Shown here: positions 8,912-16,831 of the stretch, piece by piece
Layout: every line of letters starts with the position of its first letter
Position numbering within the stretch: the first letter of the stretch is position 1
Source of the DNA: Thalassospira povalilytica
GTDB lineage: Bacteria; Pseudomonadota; Alphaproteobacteria; Rhodospirillales; Thalassospiraceae
Direction: 5' to 3'
DNA: 64,000 bases
Assembly: GCF_002844235.1 (NCBI RefSeq)
Contig: NZ_PGTS01000002.1
Coordinates: 620,001 to 684,000 of the forward strand
The notes under the pieces: model-generated
Told to the model about the DNA's origin: nothing
The model's database searches: none
What the model saw: only the letters and a program-made list of their open reading frames with translations
Made by a program: the position numbers and the translations under genes

Positions 8912-10429
8912 CTAGTTGGCAAACAGGCCCTTATAGTCATCGCGCAGGACATTCTTCTGGACTTTGCCCATCGCATTGCGCGGCAGTTCTTCGACAAAGA
9001 ACACCCGCTTGGGCACCTTGAAGTTCGCAAGCTGCGATTTGATGGCGCTAATTACCCCATCTTCTGACAGGGCGTCCTTTCGGGTCGGAACGATTATGGC
9101 GACAACCGCCTCGCCAAAGTCGGGATGCTGAACACCGATCACGGCACTTTCAACAACCCCTTCCATTTTATCGATCAGGGTTTCGATTTCTTTAGGATAC
9201 ACGTTAAAGCCACCAGAAATCACAAGATCCTTGGCCCGTCCGACAATATGGACATAGCCCTTGTCGTCGATCTTGGCGATATCGCCGGTAATGAAAAAGC
9301 CGTCCTTGCGAAACTCTTCTGCTGTTTTTTCCGGCATCTGCCAGTAACCGGCAAAAACATTCGGTCCGCGCGCTTCAAGAACGCCGATCTCGTCGGTTCC
9401 CAGAACGTTACCGTCCCCATCACAAACGCGGACTTCAACATCGGGAAGTGCCGGGCCAACAGTATGAACAATACGCTCCCCGTCCAGCGGGTTCGACGTC
9501 GCCATCCCCATTTCCGTCATGCCATAACGTTCCAGCAAAGCCTTGCCTGTGCGCTGCTTGAACGCAGTGAAAGTTTCTGGCAACAACGGGGCGGATCCCG
9601 ATATAAACAAGCGCATGTTAGCGGTAACATCCGCATCAAAGTCATCTTCTGCCAGCAATCGCACATAGAATGTTGGAACACCCATCATCACCGTACTGCG
9701 CGGCAAAAGCGCCATGACCTCGTCACGGTCAAATTTCGGCAGGAAGAACATCTTTGAGCCCGACAACATCACACAGTGACAGGCGATGAAAAGCCCGTGG
9801 GTGTGGAAAATCGGCAAGGCATGCAAAAGGGTATCATCCCCGGTAAAGCCCCACAGCTTTTCAAGCGTTGCCGCATTGGACCACAGGTTCATCTGGGTCA
9901 TCATTGCGCCTTTGGGTTTTCCCGTGGTGCCCGACGTATAAAGGATCGCGGCCAGATCATCATCGGCACAGGCCACAGGCGCGAACTGCCCGGATTGTCC
10001 GGCGGCACCATCCATCAGACTGCCATCACCTGTGGTACCAAGTGTCAGAACATGGGTCACCCCCTGCTCCTTGGCGATTGCGGTGACTTCTTCCAATCGC
10101 TGGGGCTGACAAACAAACACCACCGGTGATGCATTGCCCATGAAATATGAAAGTTCCCCGGCCTGGTAGGCGGTGTTCAGCGGCAAGTAAACCAGGCCAG
10201 CCCGGATGCACCCCAGATACAGGAACAGTGCCTCGGGCGATTTATCGACCTGAACAGCCACCCGATCCCCTTTGCGCGCACCAAGTGACGTCAACAAACC
10301 GGCAATCCGCGCCGATGCCGAATCCGCGTCGGCATAGCTGTATGTCTTGCCGGTCGGTGTTTCGATCAGAACCGACGAAAGGTCTTTTGGAAACCGGTCA
10401 CGGATACGCATGAAAAGGCTGTTGGTCAC
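8912..10429 (-). CDS. matB: Malonyl-CoA synthetase (acyl-adenylate-forming enzyme)
   Basis: 505 residues of the ANL adenylating superfamily. It makes malonyl-CoA from malonate, ATP and CoA. Visible core motifs are the P-loop-like YTSGTTGKPKGAMMTQ (about 164-179), the ERYGMTEMGMATSNPL segment, and the C-terminal hinge and catalytic-lysine region (PRNAMGKVQKNVL). The MatB-like features HTHGLF, RLFISGSAPL and RKDGFFITGDIAKID fit malonyl-CoA rather than acetyl-CoA synthetases. GTG 10429 is preceded by CGGGGAAG; ATG 10411 is an alternative. No malonyl-CoA decarboxylase or malonate transporter is next to it. A methylmalonyl-CoA or medium-chain ligase is a weaker alternative. Confidence 0.83.
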   Translation of the reverse strand: MTNSLFMRIRDRFPKDLSSVLIETPTGKTYSYADADSASARIAGLLTSLGARKGDRVAVQVDKSPEALFLYLGCIRAGLVYLPLNTAYQAGELSYFMGNASPVVFVCQPQRLEEVTAIAKEQGVTHVLTLGTTGDGSLMDGAAGQSGQFAPVACADDDLAAILYTSGTTGKPKGAMMTQMNLWSNAATLEKLWGFTGDDTLLHALPIFHTHGLFIACHCVMLSGSKMFFLPKFDRDEVMALLPRSTVMMGVPTFYVRLLAEDDFDADVTANMRLFISGSAPLLPETFTAFKQRTGKALLERYGMTEMGMATSNPLDGERIVHTVGPALPDVEVRVCDGDGNVLGTDEIGVLEARGPNVFAGYWQMPEKTAEEFRKDGFFITGDIAKIDDKGYVHIVGRAKDLVISGGFNVYPKEIETLIDKMEGVVESAVIGVQHPDFGEAVVAIIVPTRKDALSEDGVISAIKSQLANFKVPKRVFFVEELPRNAMGKVQKNVLRDDYKGLFAN

Positions 10430-10508
10430 TGTATTGCTTCCCCGAAGATTGGTCTTTTGGCCGACAGGTCACCTGCCGGTTCCGAATGCGGGCAACATAG
10501 TGCAATCA

Positions 10509-10548
10509 ATCATTATCGGTAAACAAGTACCTTTTTACCGATAATGAT
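10509..10548. promoter_or_regulatory. 15-bp perfect inverted repeat upstream of matB
   Basis: ATCATTATCGGTAAA and its exact reverse complement flank a 10-base spacer, 80-120 bases upstream of the matB start. A terminator for the preceding decarboxylase gene already exists at 10578-10604, and no T-run follows this dyad, so an operator in the matB promoter is likelier than a terminator. The protein that would bind is unknown. Confidence 0.5.
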
Positions 10549-10569
10549 ATTTTCCAAACACGACACGAC

Positions 10570-10604
10570 AAAAAAAACGGGTAAGCAGAGAAACTGCTTA
10601 CCCG
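10570..10604 (-). terminator. Terminator of the PLP decarboxylase gene
   Basis: An 11-bp stem (CGGGTAAGCAG / CTGCTTACCCG) with a five-base loop, followed leftward by eight T residues. It lies about 40 bases past the decarboxylase stop. Confidence 0.92.
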
Positions 10605-10641
10605 CACGGTAATCAATTAACCGTCGCAACTTGGTGCGCGG

Positions 10642-11808
10642 TCAGGCCACATAGGGGAATTCGCCATCCACGAACGGGAATGCTTCGCCAACCGTGACCT
10701 GCATTTCCGGGAAGAACCCGTTGAAATGGGTCGCAAGTGCGTTGCTATAGGCCCCGATATGGCCAAATTCGATCCAGTCCCCTTCGCGGATGTCCGCCGG
10801 CAGGGAAACAGCCGCTGGCAACACATCCATATTATCGCAGGTCGGGCCATAAATAGTGAAATCAAGCGTTTCATCTTCGATGAATTCACCATTGATCCGC
10901 ATGGGCCGCACCGGATAGCGAAGCTGCCCCGTCACGGTTTCAGACAGGCTTCCATACACACCGTCATTGATAAACAGGGTATCTTCCTTACGCAGGTGAA
11001 CCTGGGTAATCAAGGAAATGCCACTTGAAACAAGTGCCCGACCCGGTTCGCACATAAAGGTCGTTTCGGGCATATCAAGCCAGCGAATGCAATCCTTGAT
11101 CTCGTCCATGAATTCTTCAAGGCTGGCACCGCGCTGGTTCATATACTGGCCCGGGAAACCGCCACCGACGTCGATATGTTTGACCTGAACACCGGAGAAA
11201 TCGACAACCTGGCGGATCAGCTCAACCGCGATCCGATAGCCGTTCGGCGTGGTGCATTGCGACCCGACATGGAAGCAAAGACCGGCTTCATATCCGTATT
11301 CATCAACCTTTTTAAGAAGCTCTGCTGCGACCATCGGACGCGCGCCAAACTTTGCCGACAGGTTATAGGTCGCCCCGGCCGGGGGCGTTGCCAGGCGCAC
11401 ATGAATGACAAGGTTCTTGTCGCCTTCGGTTTCTTCGCGGATTTTCTCGAGCTCTTCGATCGTGTCGATGACATAGTGATCAATGCCATACACACGATGC
11501 GCATTCCGGATGGCATCGCGGCTTTTGACCGGATGCATAAAATAGGCCTTCATGCCCGGAAACTGGCGACGTACCAGCGAAATTTCTTCTGGCGATGCCG
11601 TGTCGAAATGTCGAACACCCCCTTCATGGAGATAGCGCATCACTTCGGGATGCGGATTACATTTCACGGCATAAAGGACGTCGCCCGGGAACATTTCGAC
11701 AAAGCGCTGCGCTGTTTCTCGAAGAATATTGGGTCTGAGACAATAAACCGGATAGGAAGGCTTGAGTTCCTTAACAACATCGAACGTCGTATCGAAATGA
11801 CGTGGCAT
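10642..11808 (-). CDS. Ornithine/lysine decarboxylase, fold-type III PLP enzyme
   Basis: 388 residues. An alanine-racemase-fold decarboxylase producing putrescine or cadaverine in the cytosol. The PLP lysine is in YAVKCNPHPEVM (about residue 50). The glycine-rich phosphate site is HIDVGGGFPG, and EPGRALV follows. The active-site Cys and Asp contributed across the dimer are in GPTCDNMD, as in eukaryote-like ornithine decarboxylases and the bifunctional L/ODC of alphaproteobacteria. The length is normal (about 380-400). ATG 11808 gives the usual MPRHFDT start; the upstream extension to 11847 lacks support. It is divergent from an aldehyde dehydrogenase, which could oxidise a polyamine-derived aldehyde, but that link is inference. 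Confidence 0.86.
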   Translation of the reverse strand: MPRHFDTTFDVVKELKPSYPVYCLRPNILRETAQRFVEMFPGDVLYAVKCNPHPEVMRYLHEGGVRHFDTASPEEISLVRRQFPGMKAYFMHPVKSRDAIRNAHRVYGIDHYVIDTIEELEKIREETEGDKNLVIHVRLATPPAGATYNLSAKFGARPMVAAELLKKVDEYGYEAGLCFHVGSQCTTPNGYRIAVELIRQVVDFSGVQVKHIDVGGGFPGQYMNQRGASLEEFMDEIKDCIRWLDMPETTFMCEPGRALVSSGISLITQVHLRKEDTLFINDGVYGSLSETVTGQLRYPVRPMRINGEFIEDETLDFTIYGPTCDNMDVLPAAVSLPADIREGDWIEFGHIGAYSNALATHFNGFFPEMQVTVGEAFPFVDGEFPYVA

Positions 11809-11930
11809 AAATACTCCATCGTTTGCGAAATGCTGGCGCCCAGACACGTACCGCCGCCGGGCTGGCCTTTTTGCACGACAAGGTTATCAGCCCTTTGCGA
11901 AACTGTCATGCCTGTAAACACGAATTGATC

Positions 11931-11969
11931 TTGATATTGCGGCATCCTGTCGATAATTTGGTAAACCAA
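11931..11969 (+). promoter_or_regulatory. Candidate aldehyde dehydrogenase promoter with a TTGGT-AA-ACCAA dyad
   Basis: TTGATA (11931-11936), 17 bases, then TAATTT (11954-11959), about 75 bases before the start of the aldehyde dehydrogenase gene. The dyad TTGGTAAACCAA (11958-11969) overlaps the -10 end and resembles TGGT-ACCA operators of FadR-type GntR regulators. The -10 match is poor. Confidence 0.3.
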
Positions 11970-12039
11970 TACCGAATAACCAATATCGTGTGCCCCACGC
12001 AAAAAAGCGCAACCACACACAACCCACAGGGAGCCTGAA

Positions 12040-13527
12040 ATGCCTTTCGAACCGAACCTTGATCCGATGTCTTTGGCGACGGAACTCTCCGGCCACCACC
12101 TGATTGATGGCAAACTTGTTGCACCCAAAAACGGCAAGACTTTTGACGTCATCAACCCGGCCACCGGCAAGGTTATCGGTCAGGCAGCCGACGGCGATGC
12201 CGACGATGTGGCAATTGCAGTTGATATTGCCAAGAAAGCTCAGAAAGACTGGGCAGAACGCCCTGCTCGTGAACGTGGCAAGCTAGTTGCCGAATGCGGT
12301 CGCGTCCTGATGGCCCATACAGAGGAACTCGGACGACTGGTCGCCCTTGAATCGGGTAAGGCGCTGCGCACTGAAAGCCGTGTCGAAGCATCGGTTCTGG
12401 CCGACATGTTTGTCTTCTTTGGCGGGCTTGCCTCGGAACTCAAAGGTGAAACCGTTCCCTTTAACCCCAACATGATGACCCTGACCACCCGCGAAGCCGT
12501 TGGTGTGGTCGGCGCCATCATTCCCTGGAACGTCCCGCTGCTTCTGATGGCGATCAAGGTTGCCCCGGCGCTGGTTGCCGGTAACACGGTTGTCGTGAAA
12601 TCCGCCGAAGACACGCCGCTTACCGTGCTGCGCGTCTGCCAGATCATGCAGGAAATTCTTCCGGCTGGCGTTTTGAACATCCTGTCGGGCTTTGGCCCGT
12701 CTTGCGGTGGTCCGCTTGTGGAACACAAGGATGTCAAAAAGGTTTCGTTCACCGGATCGGTTGAAACCGGTCGCACGGTGTATAAGGCCGCTGCCGAAAA
12801 GCTGATCCCGGTCACCCTTGAACTTGGCGGCAAGTCACCGATGATCGTGATGGATGACGCCGATCTCGACAAGGCGGTTGCCGGCGCAATCGGCGGCATG
12901 CGCTTCACCCGTCAGGGTCAGAGCTGCACCGCATCGTCACGCATGCTGGTTCACGAAAAACTTCATGATGAGTTCGTCAAGCGACTGATTGACAAGGTTA
13001 ATACCCTGAAAATGGGCAACCCGCTTGATGAAGAAACCGATATCGGCACCATCATCAACCGCAAACAGTTCGACAAGGTATGCGGCTATATCGATATCGG
13101 GGAAAACGAAGGTGCAACCAAGCACGAGCTCAGCGCCCTTCCCGCGGACGCCGAACTTTCCGACGGTCTTTTTGTCCGTCCGGTAATTTTCACCAATGTT
13201 AACCCGAATGCCCGGATCGCCCGCGAAGAAATCTTTGGCCCGGTTGCCTGTGTCTTCAAATTCAAGACCTTTGAAGAAGCCCTTGAACTGGCCAATGACA
13301 GCGACTTTGGCCTTGCGGCGACGGTCTGGACCACGGATCTGAAAACCGCCCTTGTCGCCACCAAGCGCCTTGAAGCGGGCTTTGTTCAGGTCAACCAGAA
13401 CCTTGTTGTTCAGCCGAACCTGTCCTATGGCGGCATCAAGTTGTCGGGGCTTGGCAAGGAAGCATCGCTTGAAAGCATGCTTGAACATTTCACCTACAAG
13501 AAAACCGTCATTCTGAATATGGAATAA
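12040..13527 (+). CDS. NAD(P)-dependent aldehyde dehydrogenase
   Basis: 495 residues, full-length ALDH superfamily. It oxidises an aldehyde to its acid in the cytosol. Visible marks are the cofactor segment IIPWNVPLLL, FTGSVETG, the catalytic-base region LELGGKSPMIV (Glu about 262) and the nucleophile Cys296 in GQSCTASSRM. The C-terminal EEIFGPVACVF and SYGGIKLSGLGKE are also typical. ATG 12040 has an AGGGAG site. It is divergent from the ornithine/lysine decarboxylase, so aminoaldehyde, betaine-aldehyde or succinate-semialdehyde substrates are all reasonable. Sequence alone does not decide. It is monocistronic, closed by the terminator at 13560-13584. Confidence 0.85.
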   Translation: MPFEPNLDPMSLATELSGHHLIDGKLVAPKNGKTFDVINPATGKVIGQAADGDADDVAIAVDIAKKAQKDWAERPARERGKLVAECGRVLMAHTEELGRLVALESGKALRTESRVEASVLADMFVFFGGLASELKGETVPFNPNMMTLTTREAVGVVGAIIPWNVPLLLMAIKVAPALVAGNTVVVKSAEDTPLTVLRVCQIMQEILPAGVLNILSGFGPSCGGPLVEHKDVKKVSFTGSVETGRTVYKAAAEKLIPVTLELGGKSPMIVMDDADLDKAVAGAIGGMRFTRQGQSCTASSRMLVHEKLHDEFVKRLIDKVNTLKMGNPLDEETDIGTIINRKQFDKVCGYIDIGENEGATKHELSALPADAELSDGLFVRPVIFTNVNPNARIAREEIFGPVACVFKFKTFEEALELANDSDFGLAATVWTTDLKTALVATKRLEAGFVQVNQNLVVQPNLSYGGIKLSGLGKEASLESMLEHFTYKKTVILNME

Positions 13528-13559
13528 CGCCCGATCCCCAAACCAGGCGTTCCACTTGG

Positions 13560-13584
13560 CCGGGTTGCGGTACACGCAACCCGG
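13560..13584 (+). terminator. Terminator of the aldehyde dehydrogenase gene
   Basis: A 10-bp stem (CCGGGTTGCG / CGCAACCCGG) with a GTACA loop and a following TTTTT. Confidence 0.88.
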
Positions 13585-13665
13585 TTTTTCTATTGCGGCA
13601 CTTGACCTTGGGCGACTTATCCGCAAAGCTGCCGCTTGAAAACACATCTTTAACCCAGAAAGAAC

Positions 13666-13770
13666 ATGGCTATGTCTGCATATACTGACATCCTTTCATC
13701 GCATTCCCGTCCGACGCTTCGTGCCGGTGCGATGGCCATGATTATGGGGATTTCCGACCTGCGAATGTGA
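13666..13770 (+). CDS. Possible 34-residue leader or small protein ahead of the threonine dehydratase
   Basis: ATG 13666 opens MAMSAYTDILSSHSRP and ends in MAMIMGISDLRM at TGA 13770. AGAAAGAAC upstream is a weak ribosome site. The stop is three bases before a perfect 9-bp hairpin, and the dehydratase starts about 110 bases later. The arrangement recalls a leader peptide and hairpin of an attenuated biosynthetic operon, and the peptide carries three Ile residues. There is no run of regulatory codons and no T-run after the hairpin, so this is only a suggestion. I recognise no protein family. Confidence 0.3.
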   Translation: MAMSAYTDILSSHSRPTLRAGAMAMIMGISDLRM

Positions 13771-13772
13771 TC

Positions 13773-13794
13773 CCTGTCATCTGCGGATGACAGG
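13773..13794 (+). promoter_or_regulatory. Hairpin in the threonine dehydratase leader
   Basis: CCTGTCATC-TGCG-GATGACAGG is a perfect 9-bp stem with a tetraloop between the small ORF stop and the dehydratase start. The sequence after it (TCCGGTTAACTACC) is not a terminator tail, so a regulatory mRNA structure is the better label. Confidence 0.45.
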
Positions 13795-13878
13795 TCCGGT
13801 TAACTACCGTTATTCACCCACCACATGATATTATTGCCACCACATCACACCGATGGTGGCCGCAGGAGCATGGAAATT

Positions 13879-15099
13879 ATGACTGTTTCCTATCACGATA
13901 TTGTACGCGCATCCGGCTTGCTTGATGGCATTGTCGCCAAAACACCACTGGTAAAATCACTTACGCTTTCAAGCATTTGTCAGGCAGAAGTTTATCTTAA
14001 ACTTGAAAACCAGCAATATACCGCCTCGTTCAAGGAACGTGGCGCCTATGTCAAACTTGCCAGCCTGACGCCCGAAGAACGCGAAAACGGCGTTATCGCC
14101 GTTTCGGCCGGAAACCATGCCCAGGGTGTTGCCTATAACGCCAAGCGGCTTGGCATTCCGGCAACCATCGTCATGCCCAAAAACACCCCCTTTACAAAGG
14201 TCCACCATACGCGATCCCACGGGGCGGAAGTTGTCCTGACCGGAAATGTATTCGCCGAAAGCCTTGAGGCCGCCGGACGCATTCAGAAAGAGCGCGGCCT
14301 GACCTTTGTCCACCCGTTTGACGATGCCCATATCATTGCCGGCCAAGGTACGGTCGGGCTCGAAATACTGAACGAAAATGTCGATATCGATACCATTGTC
14401 GTGCCGATTGGCGGTGGTGGCCTGGCGTCCGGGGTGGCAACGGCTGTCAAATCGCGCCGCCCGGATATCGAGATTATCGGTGTCGAGACCAAGCTTTATC
14501 CCAGCATGTATGAGGGCATTCGCGGCGAAGAATATACCGGCGGCGGTGTCACCATTGCCGAAGGCATTGCGGTCAAACAGCCTGGTGGTATGACGCTTGA
14601 AATCTGCAAGGAAAAGCTCGACGACGTCGTACTGGTTGATGAAAGCAGTATCGAACGGTCGATCCAGATGCTGATCGAGATTGAAAAAAGCGTGGTCGAA
14701 GGTGCCGGTGCGGCGCCGCTTGCGGCCCTGCTTGACCATCCCGAGAAATTCAAGGGCAAGAAAGTTTGCCTGATTGTCAGCGGCGGCAATATCGATACCC
14801 GCCTTCTTGCCCAGGTGCTGATGCGCGGTATGGCCCGTCAGGGACGTCTTGTTCGCGTTCGTATTGAAATTCCCGATGTGCCGGGTGCGCTGGCAACCAT
14901 CAGTTCGCTGATCGGCGAAGAAGAAGCCAATATCATCGAAGTCTATCACCAGCGTCATTTCTATGACGTGCCGGCAAAACAGACCGACGTCGATATGGTT
15001 TTGGAAGTCCGCGATACCGTCCATGCCCAGCAGGTTATCGAACGCCTGATCAAGGCGGGATTTGGCGGGCGCCTACTTGGCAACACATCACTCGATTGA
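13879..15099 (+). CDS. ilvA: Threonine dehydratase with C-terminal ACT domain
   Basis: 406 residues. A PLP fold-type II enzyme deaminating L-threonine to 2-oxobutyrate, the entry step of isoleucine synthesis. The PLP lysine is Lys52 in TASFKERGAY; the phosphate-cradling glycine loop is PIGGGGLASG (177-186); a short ACT-type domain (VRIEIPDVPGALATISSLIG onward, about 325-406) suggests effector binding. This layout matches the approx. 400-residue form rather than the 500-residue E. coli IlvA. I chose ATG 13879 because GCAGGAG is 10 bases upstream of it but only one base from ATG 13870. A catabolic (TdcB-like) role or serine/aspartate racemase relatives are alternatives. Confidence 0.85.
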   Translation: MTVSYHDIVRASGLLDGIVAKTPLVKSLTLSSICQAEVYLKLENQQYTASFKERGAYVKLASLTPEERENGVIAVSAGNHAQGVAYNAKRLGIPATIVMPKNTPFTKVHHTRSHGAEVVLTGNVFAESLEAAGRIQKERGLTFVHPFDDAHIIAGQGTVGLEILNENVDIDTIVVPIGGGGLASGVATAVKSRRPDIEIIGVETKLYPSMYEGIRGEEYTGGGVTIAEGIAVKQPGGMTLEICKEKLDDVVLVDESSIERSIQMLIEIEKSVVEGAGAAPLAALLDHPEKFKGKKVCLIVSGGNIDTRLLAQVLMRGMARQGRLVRVRIEIPDVPGALATISSLIGEEEANIIEVYHQRHFYDVPAKQTDVDMVLEVRDTVHAQQVIERLIKAGFGGRLLGNTSLD

Positions 15100-15130
15100 T
15101 CAGGCCTGACCTGATCGACTGCCAAACGAC

Positions 15131-15162
15131 AAAGGGCCGCCGGTATGTCACCGCGGCCCTTT
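15131..15162. terminator. Terminator between ilvA and the flavin reductase gene
   Basis: AAAGGGCCGC pairs with GCGGCCCTTT across a 12-base loop, with T-rich tails on both strands. It serves the two convergent genes. Confidence 0.8.
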
Positions 15163-15197
15163 TTCTGTGTAAACCCGATCACATGATCGCCAGCAGA

Positions 15198-15680
15198 TCA
15201 GTCACCCAGGCTGCGATACCGACCGCCATAATAAAGTAACGGCGCACCGGTTTCTCCCATCACCAGTTCGCGGACATGGCCGACGATGATGCTGTGATCG
15301 CCGCCTTCATGCAGGGCATGACGTTCGCAGGTCAGTGCCGCAACACTTCCTGTCAGGCGCGGCATGCCAAGACTGTCATCTTCATAGGCCACGCGATCCC
15401 AGCCATCCTGCCCCGGTGCGGAAAACAGCTCGGAGACCTGCTGTTGGCTTTGGCTCAGGATATTGATGCAAAAGCTCTTTGCGTCCCCGGTAAACAGCGC
15501 ATGCGTTGCCGCACGGTGATCAACCGAAAACAGAACCAGTGCCGGATCCAGTGAGACCGAAGCAAAGCTGTTGATGGTAATGCCGGCTTTTGCACCGTCT
15601 GCAGCGCGGGTGGTTACCACAGCAACACCGGTTGTGAATTGACCAAGGCAATCGCGAAAATCGCGCGCAGAGAAAGACAT
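15198..15680 (-). CDS. Flavin reductase family protein (FMN-binding split barrel)
   Basis: 160 residues with the flavin-reductase-like order: FRDCLGQFTTGVAVVTT at the start, GITINSFASVSLDPALVLFSV (flavin phosphate and isoalloxazine site), then HALFTGDAKSFCINIL and near the end HERHAL-type DHSIIVGHV (here HEGGDHSIIVGHVRE). Such proteins make reduced FMN/FAD with NAD(P)H for two-component monooxygenases, or act as HpaC-like partners. No monooxygenase is adjacent, so the partner is unknown. ATG 15680 gives the family N-terminus; an in-frame ATG at 15704 lacks a better site. It is divergent from motA. Confidence 0.82.
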   Translation of the reverse strand: MSFSARDFRDCLGQFTTGVAVVTTRAADGAKAGITINSFASVSLDPALVLFSVDHRAATHALFTGDAKSFCINILSQSQQQVSELFSAPGQDGWDRVAYEDDSLGMPRLTGSVAALTCERHALHEGGDHSIIVGHVRELVMGETGAPLLYYGGRYRSLGD

Positions 15681-15936
15681 ATTGAAGGCAGCTCTCGTAT
15701 ACAAATATGGATGGTTGACGCACGCTGAATGGAGCTTGGGGAAAATGGCGTCTAATCATCCCGCTGTCAAACCTAACTCGCAGCTAATTTAAACGCGATG
15801 TTAATAAGATTAAAACTTAATAAGAGCATACAGATATCAGAAACATGTTTTGCAGTGCCGCAGATGACAGATGTTTCAATGAACTCGGGGTTGATCGTTC
15901 AGGTATCTGGCTTGGGCTAGCGGAGAAGAAAAAAGA

Positions 15937-16791
15937 ATGTTCTTGATCATTGGCTATATCGTCGTAATCGGCTCTGTCCTGGGTGGCTATCTGCCGCATG
16001 GCGACTTTGGCATTCTCGTACAACCGCTTGAAGTCTTGATCATCTTCGGCGCAGCATTCGGTGCATATTTGACAGCCAACCCGCTTGGCATCGTCAAAAA
16101 ATCATTCACCTATACCCTGCGCGCCATGAAGGGCCCCAAGAAAAAGGCCGCATATCTGGAACTCCTGATATGCCTTTATGCCATTTTCCGTCTGGCCAAA
16201 TCCAAGGGTGATCTGGCGCTTGAAAGCCATGTCGAGAACCCGGAAAGTTCCAGCCTGTTTTCCAACTTCCCGAATCTGATGAAAGATCATCACGCGATGG
16301 AATTCATGTGTGATTATCTGCGCCTGCTGACTTTGGGAACCACCAACGCCTATGAGCTCGAGGCGGTGATGGATCAGGAACTCGACACCCACCACGAAGA
16401 AGAACATGCCGTTGCATCAGCCGTTCAGACCGCGGGCGATGGCCTTCCGGCACTTGGTATTGTTGCCGCGGTTCTTGGCGTGATTGTCACCATGAGCTCG
16501 GTGACCGAACCGCCTGAAATTCTCGGCGGCCTGATCGCAGCTGCCCTTGTCGGTACGTTCCTTGGTATTCTTGGTGCATACGGTTTTGTTGGCCCGACCG
16601 CATCGATCATCAAGAACACGGTTGATTCCGATGGCAAATATTATGGCTGTATCAAAGCCGCACTGATCGGTCACATGCAGGGTTACGCCCCACAGGTCTC
16701 GGTGGAATTCGCGCGCAAGACCCTTCCCCATAACCTTCGGCCCAGCTTCAAGGAACTTGACGAAGCGCTGCAAGATGCGCCCACAGCTTGA
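15937..16791 (+). CDS. motA: Flagellar motor stator protein MotA
   Basis: 284 residues. Inner-membrane stator subunit that forms the ion channel with MotB. The MFLIIGYIVVIGSVLGGYLPHGDF start is the first membrane helix; the second is at about 30-50. The cytoplasmic loop carries the charged torque residues, and PALGIVAAVLGVIVTMSSV and LVGTFLGILGAYGFVGP are helices three and four with the conserved prolines. GGAGAAGAAAAAAGA stands before ATG 15937. motB follows after 40 bases, so they form one unit. Four TTAA words cluster at 15789-15820 upstream, but none is at CtrA spacing. Other flagellar genes are not in the window. Confidence 0.95.
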   Translation: MFLIIGYIVVIGSVLGGYLPHGDFGILVQPLEVLIIFGAAFGAYLTANPLGIVKKSFTYTLRAMKGPKKKAAYLELLICLYAIFRLAKSKGDLALESHVENPESSSLFSNFPNLMKDHHAMEFMCDYLRLLTLGTTNAYELEAVMDQELDTHHEEEHAVASAVQTAGDGLPALGIVAAVLGVIVTMSSVTEPPEILGGLIAAALVGTFLGILGAYGFVGPTASIIKNTVDSDGKYYGCIKAALIGHMQGYAPQVSVEFARKTLPHNLRPSFKELDEALQDAPTA

Positions 16792-16831
16792 TCTTGAGCC
16801 GGGAGCTTTGGTTTAGAGGAAAACGCAGCAC

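Noticed and set aside
10509-10548. Terminator of the PLP decarboxylase gene
   Set aside because: No T-run follows this dyad on the leftward strand, and a classic terminator is already present at 10570-10604.
15789-15804. CtrA site upstream of motA
   Set aside because: The two TTAA words are separated by eight bases, not seven, and no other pair nearby has the right spacing.
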